From assembly GCA_946885645.1 (NCBI GenBank), contig CAMPGU010000011.1, forward strand, positions 1 through 35,369: a stretch of 35,369 nt of DNA, given 5' to 3'. Origin of the DNA: an uncultured Haloferula sp. (GTDB lineage: Bacteria > Verrucomicrobiota > Verrucomicrobiae > Verrucomicrobiales > Akkermansiaceae). The first letter of the stretch is position 1; every line of letters starts with the position of its first letter. The translations under genes were made by a program, and so were the position numbers. Below the pieces are notes generated by a model. The model was not told the origin of the DNA and made no database searches. It saw only the letters and a program-made list of their open reading frames with translations. Positions 24,711 to 33,564 of this stretch are shown here, one piece after another.

Positions 24711-25471
24711 CGGTTCTGGATTTCGATGGCTTCGGTGCTGTCGAGCCCCTCGGCGGGGTTCAGCAGGGCGTCGCGGGTGAGGGAAGGGCTGTCTGCCCGA
24801 AGGACCTCTGTCGGCACGGAGTCTCCGACCAAGGCATTCCATTCCGAAAGAAGGGCTCCTCCTTCGGTTTGCAAGGCTCGTGTCTTTTCCTGGTAATCGC
24901 CGATGCGCACGAGGAGTTCGCGGGCGCGGGCGACCTCCGCGGGTGTCCATCGCAGCGAGCGGCTGCCATAGAGCACGGGCACTTCCAGCATGATTTTCCC
25001 GAGATCCTCCCCTGCGGGACCCTCGGCTTTCAGCACGTGCTGGATGCGCAGGTTCGTCTCCTCGTAGGAAGCGGCGGCTCCGGTCTCCGCGCTCGGCAAG
25101 CGGCGGGGATCCGCAGCTTGCGGTTTGGCCGACGGGTCGCCGGGAAGTGCGGCCGAGCTCGGCAGCAGCGAGCGGCTTTCGCTCGCGGGCTTCGCGGCGT
25201 CGGGGCCGGGCGAGAGCGAAGGCGCGGGCTCGAAAGGCGCGTCCGCGATGGATGGAGCCGTGCCGGCGGCGATGACCGGCTTGGTAAGATAGAGTCCGCA
25301 GAAAACCGCGGCGAGGCCGGTGCTCGCGAGCAGGAGCCAAGGGTAGGAACGCTGGGCAGAGCCCGAGGACGAAGCCCGGCGGTTCGATGCCGGCGAGGAG
25401 TGGTGCAGCGGTCCGAGTTCCAGCGTTTGCGTCGCTGCCGGAGCCTGCGGCTTCGCGGTGCTGGTACTCAT
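24707..25471 (-). CDS. Unknown single-pass membrane protein of the pilus cluster
   Basis: The product has 254 residues when started at 25471. The cytoplasmic N-terminus is low in complexity (STAKPQAPAATQT) and resembles the start of the PilC/GspF protein of this cluster. One helix (about 42-62) is followed by a Ser/Pro/Ala-rich linker and a helical domain (about 135-254). An alternative ATG at 25498 would add nine residues and lie only 5 bases after the preceding stop. Neither start has a clear ribosome site. The family is unknown. The linker and domain plan are like proteins that connect the inner membrane to envelope components. Confidence 0.6.
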   Translation of the reverse strand: MSTSTAKPQAPAATQTLELGPLHHSSPASNRRASSSGSAQRSYPWLLLASTGLAAVFCGLYLTKPVIAAGTAPSIADAPFEPAPSLSPGPDAAKPASESRSLLPSSAALPGDPSAKPQAADPRRLPSAETGAAASYEETNLRIQHVLKAEGPAGEDLGKIMLEVPVLYGSRSLRWTPAEVARARELLVRIGDYQEKTRALQTEGGALLSEWNALVGDSVPTEVLRADSPSLTRDALLNPAEGLDSTEAIEIQNR

Positions 25472-25502
25472 TTGGGTCGATGTGGGCAGCGGGCGCATGA
25501 GT

Positions 25503-25988
25503 TCAAGGTGAGGCAGGATCCGCCGCGCCGGCGCCAGCGGATGCGTTTGCAGAGGGGGGGGCGATGAGGGCATGGGTTACCAAGGTTTGGTCGGAGACGC
25601 CGGGAAAGACCGTAAGGGTCAGCGTATCCCGTGTGAGCCGGAGATGTTTGTGGACGCCACCATGGTCGCTGGTGGCCTGGACGCCGGGCACGACCTCGAG
25701 CGCTCCGCCGACCGAACTCTGGCGGCCGATTCCGTCCGAGCGGTAGATGGTAAAGGTGGACCAACTGTCGGACTCCGTGCCGGTGGAGATACGGACGGTG
25801 ACGCCATCGGTCTCCACCTTGAGGGCCAAGGGCTTCATCGGGATCTGTACCACGCGCCCGGTGCCGGTGATCTTAATCTGGCTCCGGATGACGTAGTCCC
25901 CCATGGCGGTGAATTCCTCCGCCGCCGCGTTCCCGGCGAGCGCCAGGGCAACGATGCCTGAAAGGCAAATGACGCGCGGCAGTTTCAT
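25503..25988 (-). CDS. Unknown exported beta-rich protein, next to the prepilin gene
   Basis: The product has 161 residues with a signal peptide (about 1-23, ending GNAAA). The mature part alternates hydrophobic and polar residues, as in beta-strands (for example VRISTGTESDSWSTFTIY and LTLTVFPG), and ends in a low-complexity Ala/Ser tail. No family is recognised. Its ATG overlaps the stop of the prepilin gene by four bases, so the two are translated together. A pilus-associated or pilin-like accessory role is plausible but not shown. Confidence 0.65.
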   Translation of the reverse strand: MKLPRVICLSGIVALALAGNAAAEEFTAMGDYVIRSQIKITGTGRVVQIPMKPLALKVETDGVTVRISTGTESDSWSTFTIYRSDGIGRQSSVGGALEVVPGVQATSDHGGVHKHLRLTRDTLTLTVFPGVSDQTLVTHALIAPPSANASAGAGAADPASP

Positions 25989-26407
25989 TGTCCGACGTCC
26001 CAGAGGGAGTCCGTGGCGCTGCCGGAAGGATCGTAGGCGGGGCCGGAGACACCGCCCGCGGTGGGGCTCCAGACCGGCGGTGAAACGTTCACCTGCGCGT
26101 GAAGGGCGGTCCCCTCGAGGGAGGTGGAACCCGGGAAAACGCCCGTGCCGTTCGGGATGTAGGGAAGCAGCAGCGCCGGGGTCAGCGTGTTCACCGCCGC
26201 GGTCGGATGGTCGGCCAGATAGAGGCGCTGGGCCGTGTAAACGGACCGCAGGGTTTCCGAGGCTTCCTTACCCTTCTTCCATTTCTCGATGGTCTTGGAC
26301 ATGCCGAAGCCCATGCTCAGGAGTGCGATCAGGATAAAGATCACCACCGTGAGCTCGATGAGCGTGAATCCCCCCCGGGCAGCGGAGATGGAACGGACAG
26401 TCTTCAT
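25985..26407 (-). CDS. Type IV prepilin / pseudopilin-like protein
   Basis: The product has 140 residues. A short basic leader ends in RGG, and the cleavage and methylation motif is G-FTLIELTVVI, with the conserved Glu at mature position five. The hydrophobic helix covers about 14-36, and a soluble head of about 100 residues follows. This is the classic class III signal of type IV pilins and type II secretion pseudopilins. The prepilin peptidase is not in this window. The sequence has no obvious Cys pair, so no disulphide loop. Its gene follows the largest gap in the tail of the cluster, where a separate promoter may sit. Confidence 0.88.
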   Translation of the reverse strand: MKTVRSISAARGGFTLIELTVVIFILIALLSMGFGMSKTIEKWKKGKEASETLRSVYTAQRLYLADHPTAAVNTLTPALLLPYIPNGTGVFPGSTSLEGTALHAQVNVSPPVWSPTAGGVSGPAYDPSGSATDSLWDVGQ

Positions 26408-26417
26408 GGGACGCTGG

Positions 26418-26446
26418 AGTTTATGATGGTTTGGGTGCCTTGAAAA
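26418..26446 (-). promoter_or_regulatory. Candidate internal promoter of the prepilin gene
   Basis: On the minus strand, TTTTCA and TAAACT are spaced by 17 bases and each match four of six consensus positions of sigma-70 elements. They lie in the 73-base gap upstream of the prepilin gene. A separate, stronger promoter for a major subunit would be expected, but the match is weak. Confidence 0.28.
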
Positions 26447-26480
26447 GACGGAAATCTTTACTTCAGTGAGAGTCGCGATC

Positions 26481-26894
26481 CTATCCTTGGAGGATCTTCA
26501 TCGCTTCCGAGACGTTCTTGCGGAGTTCTTCATTAGCCCAGGCGATCTTGGCCACGTGGATGAGGCCGAAGACCCCCATGGCGGTGAAGCACGCCCAAAC
26601 CAGCCACCAGGTCACGGATTTGCCGTTCGGGGCGAGCAAGGGCACGTACCATGCCTCCCTGTCCACCACCCGGGTGGTAAACATCTGGTTGGCGCTCCTC
26701 AGTTCCTCGATCAGCTCCTGCACCGCCTTGTCGCTGCGCAGGATGAAGCGGTGCTTGAACTTGCGCCCGGGCGATTCGGGGAGCTCCTCGGCAATGGTGC
26801 CGGCCGGGATCGAAGCCGGGAGCCGCAGAGTATAGATGTGCGTCTCGTAAACGAACCGCGAGCGGAGATAGCGGTCGAGTCGTGTAAGTTGCAT
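26481..26894 (-). CDS. Unknown protein with one C-terminal membrane helix, pilus cluster
   Basis: The product has 137 residues. A soluble N-terminal part (about 1-92, DRYLRSRFVYETHIYTLRLP near the start) is followed by one hydrophobic helix (about 94-116) and a short charged end. It is probably tail-anchored in the inner membrane. The family is unknown. The gene lies 28 bases after the PilC/GspF gene and before the prepilin gene, which suggests it serves the platform or the prepilin. Confidence 0.62.
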   Translation of the reverse strand: MQLTRLDRYLRSRFVYETHIYTLRLPASIPAGTIAEELPESPGRKFKHRFILRSDKAVQELIEELRSANQMFTTRVVDREAWYVPLLAPNGKSVTWWLVWACFTAMGVFGLIHVAKIAWANEELRKNVSEAMKILQG

Positions 26895-26922
26895 CGTCGT
26901 CGGGATCGAGTTGGCACGGAGC

Positions 26923-28065
26923 TCACACTCCGCTGTTCATCATCTTCGGACCCATCAGGAAGATCGGCAGGAAGGTTCCGATGAAGACCGCGGCGATCAG
27001 GAAGACGGCCATGATCAGCACGAGGAAGCTGACCGCCGCGGTGAACGCGGCCATGTAGGTTTCAGAATCTTCCTCGTACATCGAGGAGAGCATCTCCAAC
27101 TGGCTATCCAGGGAGGCGGATTTCTCGCCGATGGAAAGCATGTGTACCACCTGGGAGTCCACGGAGGTGTATTTCGCGAAGGCGGTGGAAAGCGGCACGC
27201 CGGAGTTCTCGTACTTCTCGGCGGCGTCCCGCAGCTCTTGATAGAAGGGCGTGCCTTTCACGCTATTCGCGGACACGCGGATGGACTTGGCCAGGTTGAT
27301 CCCGTTGGCGTGCAGGAGCTTGATGGTGGCCAGGAAGGTCATCTGGCGCATGCTCAGGATGAGCAGCCGCAGCAGGCGCCATTTCGACATCGCGAGGCCC
27401 AGCAAGAAGTTCCGCACCTTTGCGGAGCGCCAGATCACGATGGCGATGCCGATGATCGTGAGCACCACCACCGGCCAGACCGACTGGGTGATATGGGAGA
27501 TCTTGAAGGAGATCGCCGTCATGCCGTCCGGCTTGGCTCCCACACCTGCAAGCATCTCTTCCACCTGCGGCACGATCTTCACCTGCGAGGTGATGAAGGC
27601 GCCGACCAACACGGAAATGATGACCGTGGGCATCACCGTGGCCTTGCGGATCGCCTTCTGGAAATGAAGCTCGCTGGTGAACCGCGCGGCGAGGGACTTG
27701 AAGGCCTCGTGGAGCTGGCCGGCATCGCTGCCCGCCTGGATCAGGCCCACGACCATGTCGCTGAAGCGGCCGGTGCGGCGGAAGGCCTCGTGCACGCTGA
27801 TGCCCGAGTTGATGTCGTCGCGGATCTTCGTCAGCGCATCCACCATCATCTTGTCGCTGAGGCCCTGGCCGTAGTATTTGAGCGCGTCCGCCGTATTGAT
27901 CTGGGCGCGCAGCATCGAGCTGATGCCGCGGAAGAGATTGATCAGCGTTTTTTTGCTGAACTCCTTCGTTTGCGAGGCCTTCAGGAAACTGAAAGACGCC
28001 TGCTGGGCTTCCGGCTTCTTGCCGGGAGCGGGCTTGGCGGTGCTGGCGGCGGTGGCACTACTCAT
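26923..28065 (-). CDS. PilC/GspF-type inner-membrane platform protein
   Basis: The product has 380 residues. Two T2SSF domains are visible (about 42-165 and 240-370), separated by membrane helices at about 144-163 and 194-213, with a final helix at about 340-370. Typical sequence includes FRGISSMLRAQIN, GLIQAGSDAGQLHEAF and MLSIGEKSASLDSQLE. The protein is the membrane base on which the ATPase acts in type IV pili and type II secretion. It starts with a 20-residue Ala/Lys/Pro-rich tail not seen in most relatives. The start overlaps the ATPase gene by eight bases. Confidence 0.92.
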   Translation of the reverse strand: MSSATAASTAKPAPGKKPEAQQASFSFLKASQTKEFSKKTLINLFRGISSMLRAQINTADALKYYGQGLSDKMMVDALTKIRDDINSGISVHEAFRRTGRFSDMVVGLIQAGSDAGQLHEAFKSLAARFTSELHFQKAIRKATVMPTVIISVLVGAFITSQVKIVPQVEEMLAGVGAKPDGMTAISFKISHITQSVWPVVVLTIIGIAIVIWRSAKVRNFLLGLAMSKWRLLRLLILSMRQMTFLATIKLLHANGINLAKSIRVSANSVKGTPFYQELRDAAEKYENSGVPLSTAFAKYTSVDSQVVHMLSIGEKSASLDSQLEMLSSMYEEDSETYMAAFTAAVSFLVLIMAVFLIAAVFIGTFLPIFLMGPKMMNSGV

Positions 28066-29752
28066 CGGTGTATGTCATGTCGATGACCTTGGCAACGGCT
28101 TCGATGTCGGTCTTGCCTTCGCGCAGGAGGCGCAGCCCGCTGCGGCGCAGGTTCGGCAGCTTGCCCTCTTCCTGGATTTTTACTTCCAGCTCGTAGGGAG
28201 AGATCTCGCCCTTGGACAGCATGTCCGAGGTCTTCGGGGTGATGGGAATGATTTCGAGGATGGCGGTCCGGCCGTTGTAGCCGGAGAAACGGCACTCGGG
28301 GCACCCGCCGGCCTTGGCCTCGTAGATCGGGATGTCGCCCCAGGATTCATCGAGGTTGAAGGTGCGGCGGTTGAGTTCGGAGATTCCGTGCTTCGCCTCC
28401 TTGCAGTAGGGGCAGAGCAGCTTCACCAGGCGTTGCGCGCAGGCAGCCTTGAGCGTCTGGGCAATCTTCCAGCGCTCGATGCCGAGCTGCTCGAAGCGCT
28501 CGATGATCTGTGAGGCGCGCGGGGTGTGGATGGTGGTGAGCACCTTGTGGCCCGTCACCGCGGCTTCGATCGCGAGTTCGGCGGATTCGATGTCGCGCAC
28601 CTCGCCCATGAGGATGATATCCGGGTCGCTCCGCATGAAGGAAGCGATCATCGGCTTGAATTCCTTGGGGCTCTTCAAGTCGCAATGGGTGATTCCGGGC
28701 ACTTCGTCCTCCACCGGGTTTTCCAGCGTCAGGATGTTCACGTCGGGCCGGTTCAGTTCGCGGAGGATCGCGTTGAGCGTCGTGGATTTCCCCGAGCCGG
28801 TGGGTCCGGACATGACGATGATGCCGGCAGGCACGCGCATCACCTTGCTCAGCTCGAAAAGCGTCTCCTCGTCGAATGCAAGCGTTCCCTTGCCGAGGGT
28901 CACGTTGATGTTGCTCTTGTCGAGCAGACGCATCGTGATGTGGTAGCCGCGGTAAGTACGGTGCCGTTCGTAGCGGATGTCGATCGGGCGGTGGAAATAG
29001 GAGATCGTGAAACGGCCGGAGATCCCCGGCGCGGTGGCGCGGATCTCCGTTGGCAGCTTCATCAGGTTCAGCAGGAAGGCGTCCAGCCGGTCCTTCAGCT
29101 TCATCGGGATCTCGACCTTCGGGCCGATGTCCCCGTCCACGCGGTAGGCGTAGTAGAAGGACTCCTTCTCCACCTTGAAGTGGATGTCCGAGGCGCGGCC
29201 TTTCACGGCGTCCGCCATGACGGTGGCTACGAGCTGGGCCATCGGCTCGGTGTAGTCCGTCGTCACGTCGAAGTCGCGGATGTCGTCGCCGTTGTCCTCG
29301 ACGTCAATGGCTTCGAGTTCCGAGCGGCTCGGGCCGGAGTTGGTTGCGACCGACTCGATCGCGCGGGCGATTTCGGAGGCGAGCGTGACGATCTTGACGA
29401 TCTCCAGATCCGGGAAGCGCGGGGCGAGGTATTCGTCCGGCAGAGGGCTCCAGGGATTGGCCACCGCGACCACCAGCTTGTCGCCGGTCACGCAGAGGGG
29501 GCTGAAGAGCCCGCGCGTCAGCACCGTGGGATCGCAGTACGCGTGCAGGGAGGCGTCGCAGAACTCGGCCACCTTCGGGAAGAAGGGCAGGCCGTTGATC
29601 TTCGCGATCGCTCCCATAAAGCAATAGCGGGTCACCCGGTTCGCCACCTGATCGTGGGAAAGCTCGGCGTATTGCGGATCGTGCATCGCCAGCGCGCGCA
29701 TGATCTGCCCGCTGATGAGCTCGTTGAAGGACATGCTGTCGTAGTCGATCAC
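28058..29752 (-). CDS. PilB/GspE-type assembly ATPase
   Basis: The product has 564 residues. An N-terminal domain (about 1-150) is followed by the secretion ATPase core: Walker A GPTGSGKS (316-323), an Asp box around LTLENPVEDE, Walker B ILMGEVRD (about 380-387) and a His box TTIHTP. A zinc-binding Cys set (C447, C450, C484, C487) marks it as PilB/GspE rather than PilT. It would power extension of the pilus or pseudopilus from the cytosol. The start is GTG at 29752, overlapping the preceding TGA by four bases. No PilT is in the window. Confidence 0.94.
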   Translation of the reverse strand: MIDYDSMSFNELISGQIMRALAMHDPQYAELSHDQVANRVTRYCFMGAIAKINGLPFFPKVAEFCDASLHAYCDPTVLTRGLFSPLCVTGDKLVVAVANPWSPLPDEYLAPRFPDLEIVKIVTLASEIARAIESVATNSGPSRSELEAIDVEDNGDDIRDFDVTTDYTEPMAQLVATVMADAVKGRASDIHFKVEKESFYYAYRVDGDIGPKVEIPMKLKDRLDAFLLNLMKLPTEIRATAPGISGRFTISYFHRPIDIRYERHRTYRGYHITMRLLDKSNINVTLGKGTLAFDEETLFELSKVMRVPAGIIVMSGPTGSGKSTTLNAILRELNRPDVNILTLENPVEDEVPGITHCDLKSPKEFKPMIASFMRSDPDIILMGEVRDIESAELAIEAAVTGHKVLTTIHTPRASQIIERFEQLGIERWKIAQTLKAACAQRLVKLLCPYCKEAKHGISELNRRTFNLDESWGDIPIYEAKAGGCPECRFSGYNGRTAILEIIPITPKTSDMLSKGEISPYELEVKIQEEGKLPNLRRSGLRLLREGKTDIEAVAKVIDMTYTDE

Positions 29753-30324
29753 AGTCCGAAATGTTTGCGGGTGATGAAGCTCCAGCTCTCGTAATCCATC
29801 CGGACGGAGGTGACGAAGGGCTTGATGCCGAAACGGCGGTCCACGGTGGAGAGGATCTCGTCGGCCATGATGCGGGCGGCCACCGGATTGAGGGCGCCGG
29901 TGCCCACGGCGTCCGTGTCTTCCGCGAAGATCACCGGTGCCAGCAAGGCCCTCGCCACCTTGTGGAGGTGGTCGAAGGATTCATAAAACGCCGACGGGGC
30001 GATCAACTTGGCGGCGAAGGGAATCAAAGGCGGGGAGGGATGGATCACCATCGAGACCGCGTGCGAAATCCTCGCGACCTCGATGCCGAGATGCTCCTCT
30101 TCCGCGCCCTGCATGCGTGCCAGGATTTCCAGGACATCCATCGGTTCGCCCTTTGCCACGGCCCTCTCGAAGGCGACGCGGGTGCGTGCGAGTTCCGTCT
30201 CCGTGGCCACGCCCGTGGCCTGGACCGCCTGGAGGGATTGCTCCAGGCAGATCCTGAGGAGTTCATCGATGTCGCCGTGCTTTCGCGCCGGCTGATCGTG
30301 CATGGCTGATGTGGGGGATGACAT
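29749..30324 (-). CDS. Unknown cytoplasmic protein coupled to the assembly ATPase
   Basis: The product has 191 residues from the ATG at 30324; a longer open frame upstream is a shadow over the secretin gene. It has no signal peptide or membrane segment. The first half is helical and charged (DIDELLRICLEQSLQAVQAT onward); the second half holds a more mixed domain ending MDYESWSFITRKHFGL. No family is recognised. The stop overlaps the ATPase start by four bases (GTGA), so a direct partnership with the ATPase is likely. A strong hairpin separates it from the secretin gene. Confidence 0.65.
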   Translation of the reverse strand: MSSPTSAMHDQPARKHGDIDELLRICLEQSLQAVQATGVATETELARTRVAFERAVAKGEPMDVLEILARMQGAEEEHLGIEVARISHAVSMVIHPSPPLIPFAAKLIAPSAFYESFDHLHKVARALLAPVIFAEDTDAVGTGALNPVAARIMADEILSTVDRRFGIKPFVTSVRMDYESWSFITRKHFGL

Positions 30325-30350
30325 GGATTCCGTGGGTCGTGGCAAGGGCC

Positions 30351-30372
30351 GGGCGGGGAAAGGTCCCCGCCC
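30351..30372 (-). other. Strong intercistronic hairpin between the secretin and ATPase modules
   Basis: A perfect 9-base stem (GGGCGGGGA / TCCCCGCCC) with a 4-base loop lies 8 bases after the secretin stop and 26 bases before the next start. No U-run follows, so it is probably an RNA stability or processing element, or a partial attenuator, within the cluster. Confidence 0.55.
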
Positions 30373-30380
30373 CGCGCCGT

Positions 30381-32216
30381 TCACTTCCTCCCGCCTTTGC
30401 TGAAGCGGCCTTTTACCGTCGCCGGGGCTGGTGCGGGCGCAGGTTGCCGGTCCAGTTCGGCATCCGTCGGATAGTAGGGTGCCTGGGTCGGCCTGAGGTC
30501 GCGGACGCCGCGGCGCAGGTTCGGTTCGTGGGCAGGGCCCGGGTTGCACTCGGGGTCCACCCAATCGTGGTCCTGAGGCAGGCTCACGTTGCGGTGGATG
30601 CGGCTGCTCTGGGTGCTCGTGGCGGAGCGGCTGGTCGGGTCGTAGGAAGTCGGGGTGACGATGAATACCAAGCTGGAGTTTTCCTTCACGGTCTCCTTGC
30701 TCTTGAAGAAGAAGTTGAGCACCGGCACGTCGCCGAGAACGGGCACCTTGTTGTTGTTCTTGTTCTCGATCTCGCCGTAGAAGCCGCCCACTACCAGGGA
30801 GTGACCGTCGGGGACGCGGGAGAGGGACTCGATCATCGACTCCGTCACGCGGGGATAGGTGTTGCCGGACTGGCCCCGGACCTGCTCGACGATCTGGGCG
30901 GAACGCGGGCGCAGGCGCATGCGGACCGTGCCGTCCGGCAGCAAGGTGGGCGTGATGGAAACGGAGATGCCCACTTCCCGGTGCTTCTCCGGATCTTCGG
31001 AGATGCTCTTGTCGGTCGAATCGATCTTGTAACGCACCTCTTCGGTGATGTTGGTGGTGCCGTTCGACTGGGTGACCGTGGCGGTGATGATCGGGATACG
31101 GTCGATGATGGAGATCGAGCCTTGCTCGTTGTCCTCCGTGATGAGGGTAGGGTTGGAAACCTGCGTGGCGAAGTTGCCTTCGGCGAGGGCCCGGAGCACC
31201 CCGTTCAACTGAAGGGGCGAAAGGACGAGGTTGTTCGCGGCGCCCGGAATTTCCAATGAGGAGAGGGTGCTGCCCGATGTGATGCCGCCGGTGGCGTCGG
31301 GGTCGAAGTTGGAGGAGATGCCGAAGACGCTGTTAAGGCTGCGGACCACCTCGATCGATGTTCCCGTCGCGCCGAGGGAAGAGGACCAATCGATGCCGGT
31401 CCGTTCCGCGGCCCTGCTGTTGATCCGCAGGATCTTCGTTTCGACGACGATCTGCCCCTTTGCCTGATCGATGCTGTGGAGGAGCTTGCGCGCCTGCTCG
31501 ATGCGGTGCGCGGTATCCACGATCACGATCGTGTTGGTCTTCGGCTCGAAGTTCACGATGCCCGTGCCGGGCGTGAGCATCGGCTGGATCAAGGCCTTGA
31601 TGGGCTCGATGTCCGTCGGTCGCAGGTAGCGGAGCTGGTAGTTGAATTCCGCGCTCGGGAGCTGGCTCAGTTGGGATTGGCTCAGGGCGTAGATGGTCGT
31701 GCCCTTGGTGTAGAGGGTCAGGCCGTACATGAAGGCCAGCTCTTCCATCTGCTGGAGCGGATTGCCGTCGTTCAAGTGCCCCGTCACGCGGTATTCAGGC
31801 GTGGCAAGCTTGGCATTGTGGAAGTACTGGCGGCCTCCCTGCTTGGCCAGGAATTGGAAGATGTCGTTGATCGGCGCGTCCTTGATCAGGTAGCCCTCCT
31901 CGGATTCCTGGATTTCCTGTGCGCCTTCCGCGGCGGCAGGATCTCCGGGCGCGGGTACCGCGTCTTCCGGAGCGCCGGGATCCGCGGGAGGAGCCACCGG
32001 CTCCACCGGGGCACCGGGCGGCGGCGGAGCGCCGGGATCCGCGGGCAAATTCGGCAGGTCGGCGGCGGGAGGTGCCGGGGCGGGTGCCGGAGGCGGCAGA
32101 TCCGGCACGGCGGTATCGGACGTTTCGGCGGGGCCGACGGCGAGGCCGTCTTCCTGCGCGGAAACGATGGGAAGAGGCAGGGCCAGCAGCGTGGCGACGG
32201 CGATTGCAGGCTTCAT
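30381..32216 (-). CDS. Secretin (PilQ/GspD-like) outer-membrane channel
   Basis: The product has 611 residues. A signal peptide (about 1-21) is followed by a Pro/Ala-rich disordered stretch (about 35-100), N-domains (about 105-250) and the secretin beta-barrel core (about 255-525). The core includes VPVLGDVPVLNFFF (491-504), the usual secretin signature. A C-terminal extension of about 85 residues, rich in charged and Pro residues, follows and is not typical of the core family. The protein should form the multimeric outer-membrane pore for pilus or protein export. I chose the ATG at 32216 because the signal peptide begins there. Confidence 0.93.
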   Translation of the reverse strand: MKPAIAVATLLALPLPIVSAQEDGLAVGPAETSDTAVPDLPPPAPAPAPPAADLPNLPADPGAPPPPGAPVEPVAPPADPGAPEDAVPAPGDPAAAEGAQEIQESEEGYLIKDAPINDIFQFLAKQGGRQYFHNAKLATPEYRVTGHLNDGNPLQQMEELAFMYGLTLYTKGTTIYALSQSQLSQLPSAEFNYQLRYLRPTDIEPIKALIQPMLTPGTGIVNFEPKTNTIVIVDTAHRIEQARKLLHSIDQAKGQIVVETKILRINSRAAERTGIDWSSSLGATGTSIEVVRSLNSVFGISSNFDPDATGGITSGSTLSSLEIPGAANNLVLSPLQLNGVLRALAEGNFATQVSNPTLITEDNEQGSISIIDRIPIITATVTQSNGTTNITEEVRYKIDSTDKSISEDPEKHREVGISVSITPTLLPDGTVRMRLRPRSAQIVEQVRGQSGNTYPRVTESMIESLSRVPDGHSLVVGGFYGEIENKNNNKVPVLGDVPVLNFFFKSKETVKENSSLVFIVTPTSYDPTSRSATSTQSSRIHRNVSLPQDHDWVDPECNPGPAHEPNLRRGVRDLRPTQAPYYPTDAELDRQPAPAPAPATVKGRFSKGGRK

Positions 32217-32260
32217 GTCAGGTGTGTGGTGTGTGGGACAGCAAGTCGGGGAGGACGACC

Positions 32261-33010
32261 TCAACGGTTGGACGAAATGGGGGGAACGACAGATTGGATC
32301 TCGATCGGGGCATCCGGACCGTCAGGCTGCATGCCCGGGGCGGAAATGCCATCGGTGCCGCGCTGCATGCCCTGCGGCATCACGCCGGGCTTCAGCACGC
32401 CTTTCTCTCCGGTATCGAGATTGATGAACTGGATGGCAGATGAAGTCACGCTCTTGACCTGCACGCGCACCCGCTTGCCATTCGGCAGTTGGATGGGAAA
32501 GACATCTCCCAGCTTTAAGCTGCGGGCCCCCGCCGGAGTGCTGACGAGGAAGCGCTTTTGCGAAGGGATAATCATGTTGACCTGGATCGCCGCGATGACA
32601 TCGGAGAAGGGGATGGGCGGCTCCTTTTTGAAGGTGGGGACCTTCTTGGAATTGAGGATCTTCGGCTCCGGTGCCTTGAACTCCGGATCCTGATAACGGC
32701 CGAAGGGGTCGGTGGTCCGTTTGCCAATCGAGAACGAGCTAACGAAACGATCCACATAGGCGGCGAGTTCCGGTCCTGAGCCTGCATACCGGGCCGGACC
32801 CGCCTCGGCATTGGTCAGGGGCTTGGCTTCGGTCGCCGGGGTGCCTGCCGCGGCAGCGGGAGCGGTGGGCTCGGCCACGATGTCCCCGAGATCAAAGCCT
32901 TCCGCCGACTGCGCGAAAGCCGAGCCGCTGCACATGGCGACGGTCGCGAGCAGGGCGAAGGAAAACCCGGTGAAGCCGCGGGGGGCGGGAGTGGTGAAAG
33001 TCATATTCAT
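32261..33010 (-). CDS. Exported PilP-position protein
   Basis: The product has 249 residues with a signal peptide (about 1-34). A disordered Ala/Pro/Thr-rich stretch (about 45-75) precedes a domain (about 130-215) with short beta-strands such as RFLVSTPAG and VRVQVKSVTSSAIQFINLD, like the small beta domains of PilP/GspC. Position between the PilO-like protein and the secretin supports that role. Sequence identity to PilP is not evident to me, so this is inference from context. The start overlaps the preceding stop by four bases (ATGA). Confidence 0.68.
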   Translation of the reverse strand: MNMTFTTPAPRGFTGFSFALLATVAMCSGSAFAQSAEGFDLGDIVAEPTAPAAAAGTPATEAKPLTNAEAGPARYAGSGPELAAYVDRFVSSFSIGKRTTDPFGRYQDPEFKAPEPKILNSKKVPTFKKEPPIPFSDVIAAIQVNMIIPSQKRFLVSTPAGARSLKLGDVFPIQLPNGKRVRVQVKSVTSSAIQFINLDTGEKGVLKPGVMPQGMQRGTDGISAPGMQPDGPDAPIEIQSVVPPISSNR

Positions 33011-33540
33011 TTTTCCCAAGCGGTATAGGTGACTTGGAAATTCAGCGTGGAGGCTGAGGAAGGGCTCGGATCGATCTTGATCTCCTGGAGCTGGAGCTGG
33101 GGCATTCTTGTCTCCAGTTCGATGAAGGCTTTCTGCATTGCCCGGTAGGTGGCGCGGAAAGCCAGCCTCACCTGCGAAGAATTTTGGGCCGACGCCGCTG
33201 CCAGGCCGCCGGAGCCGTTCGGCCATTCCACGGCGGTTTGGGTGAACTCCTTCGCCGGCAGCTTGTCCGAGATCTCTTTCAACTCGGAGGTGAGGGTGTT
33301 CTTCATTTCCTTGTCCAAAAGAGCCTTCCAGCGGTCCACGTGGGCTCTTTTCTGGCTGATCTGCGCCTCGATGGCCTGTGAATTCCGGTTGTTCGCCAGG
33401 GATGCCTTGTGGAGGGACTGCTTCTGTTGGAAGGAAGCCACCGCCTTGGATTTCAGGAGCAGCCCGCCGCCGGTGACAGCGCCGCAGACCACGGCGGGCA
33501 GGACGAAGCCGAAAACGATGATGGATTGACGGTAAAACAT
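33007..33540 (-). CDS. PilO-like membrane protein
   Basis: The product has 177 residues. One N-terminal helix (about 8-29) is followed by a coiled-coil-like stretch (about 35-90) and a small alpha/beta domain (about 115-175). That order is the plan of PilO and of Amuc_1100 in the Akkermansia pilus locus, although this protein is shorter than Amuc_1100. Sequence similarity is not obvious to me, so the assignment rests on topology and position between the PilM/PilN-like and PilP-position genes. It would link the cytoplasmic machinery to the secretin complex. Confidence 0.6.
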   Translation of the reverse strand: MFYRQSIIVFGFVLPAVVCGAVTGGGLLLKSKAVASFQQKQSLHKASLANNRNSQAIEAQISQKRAHVDRWKALLDKEMKNTLTSELKEISDKLPAKEFTQTAVEWPNGSGGLAAASAQNSSQVRLAFRATYRAMQKAFIELETRMPQLQLQEIKIDPSPSSASTLNFQVTYTAWEK

Positions 33541-33564
33541 GGGAATAGGGGGTTGCCTCCTTCT

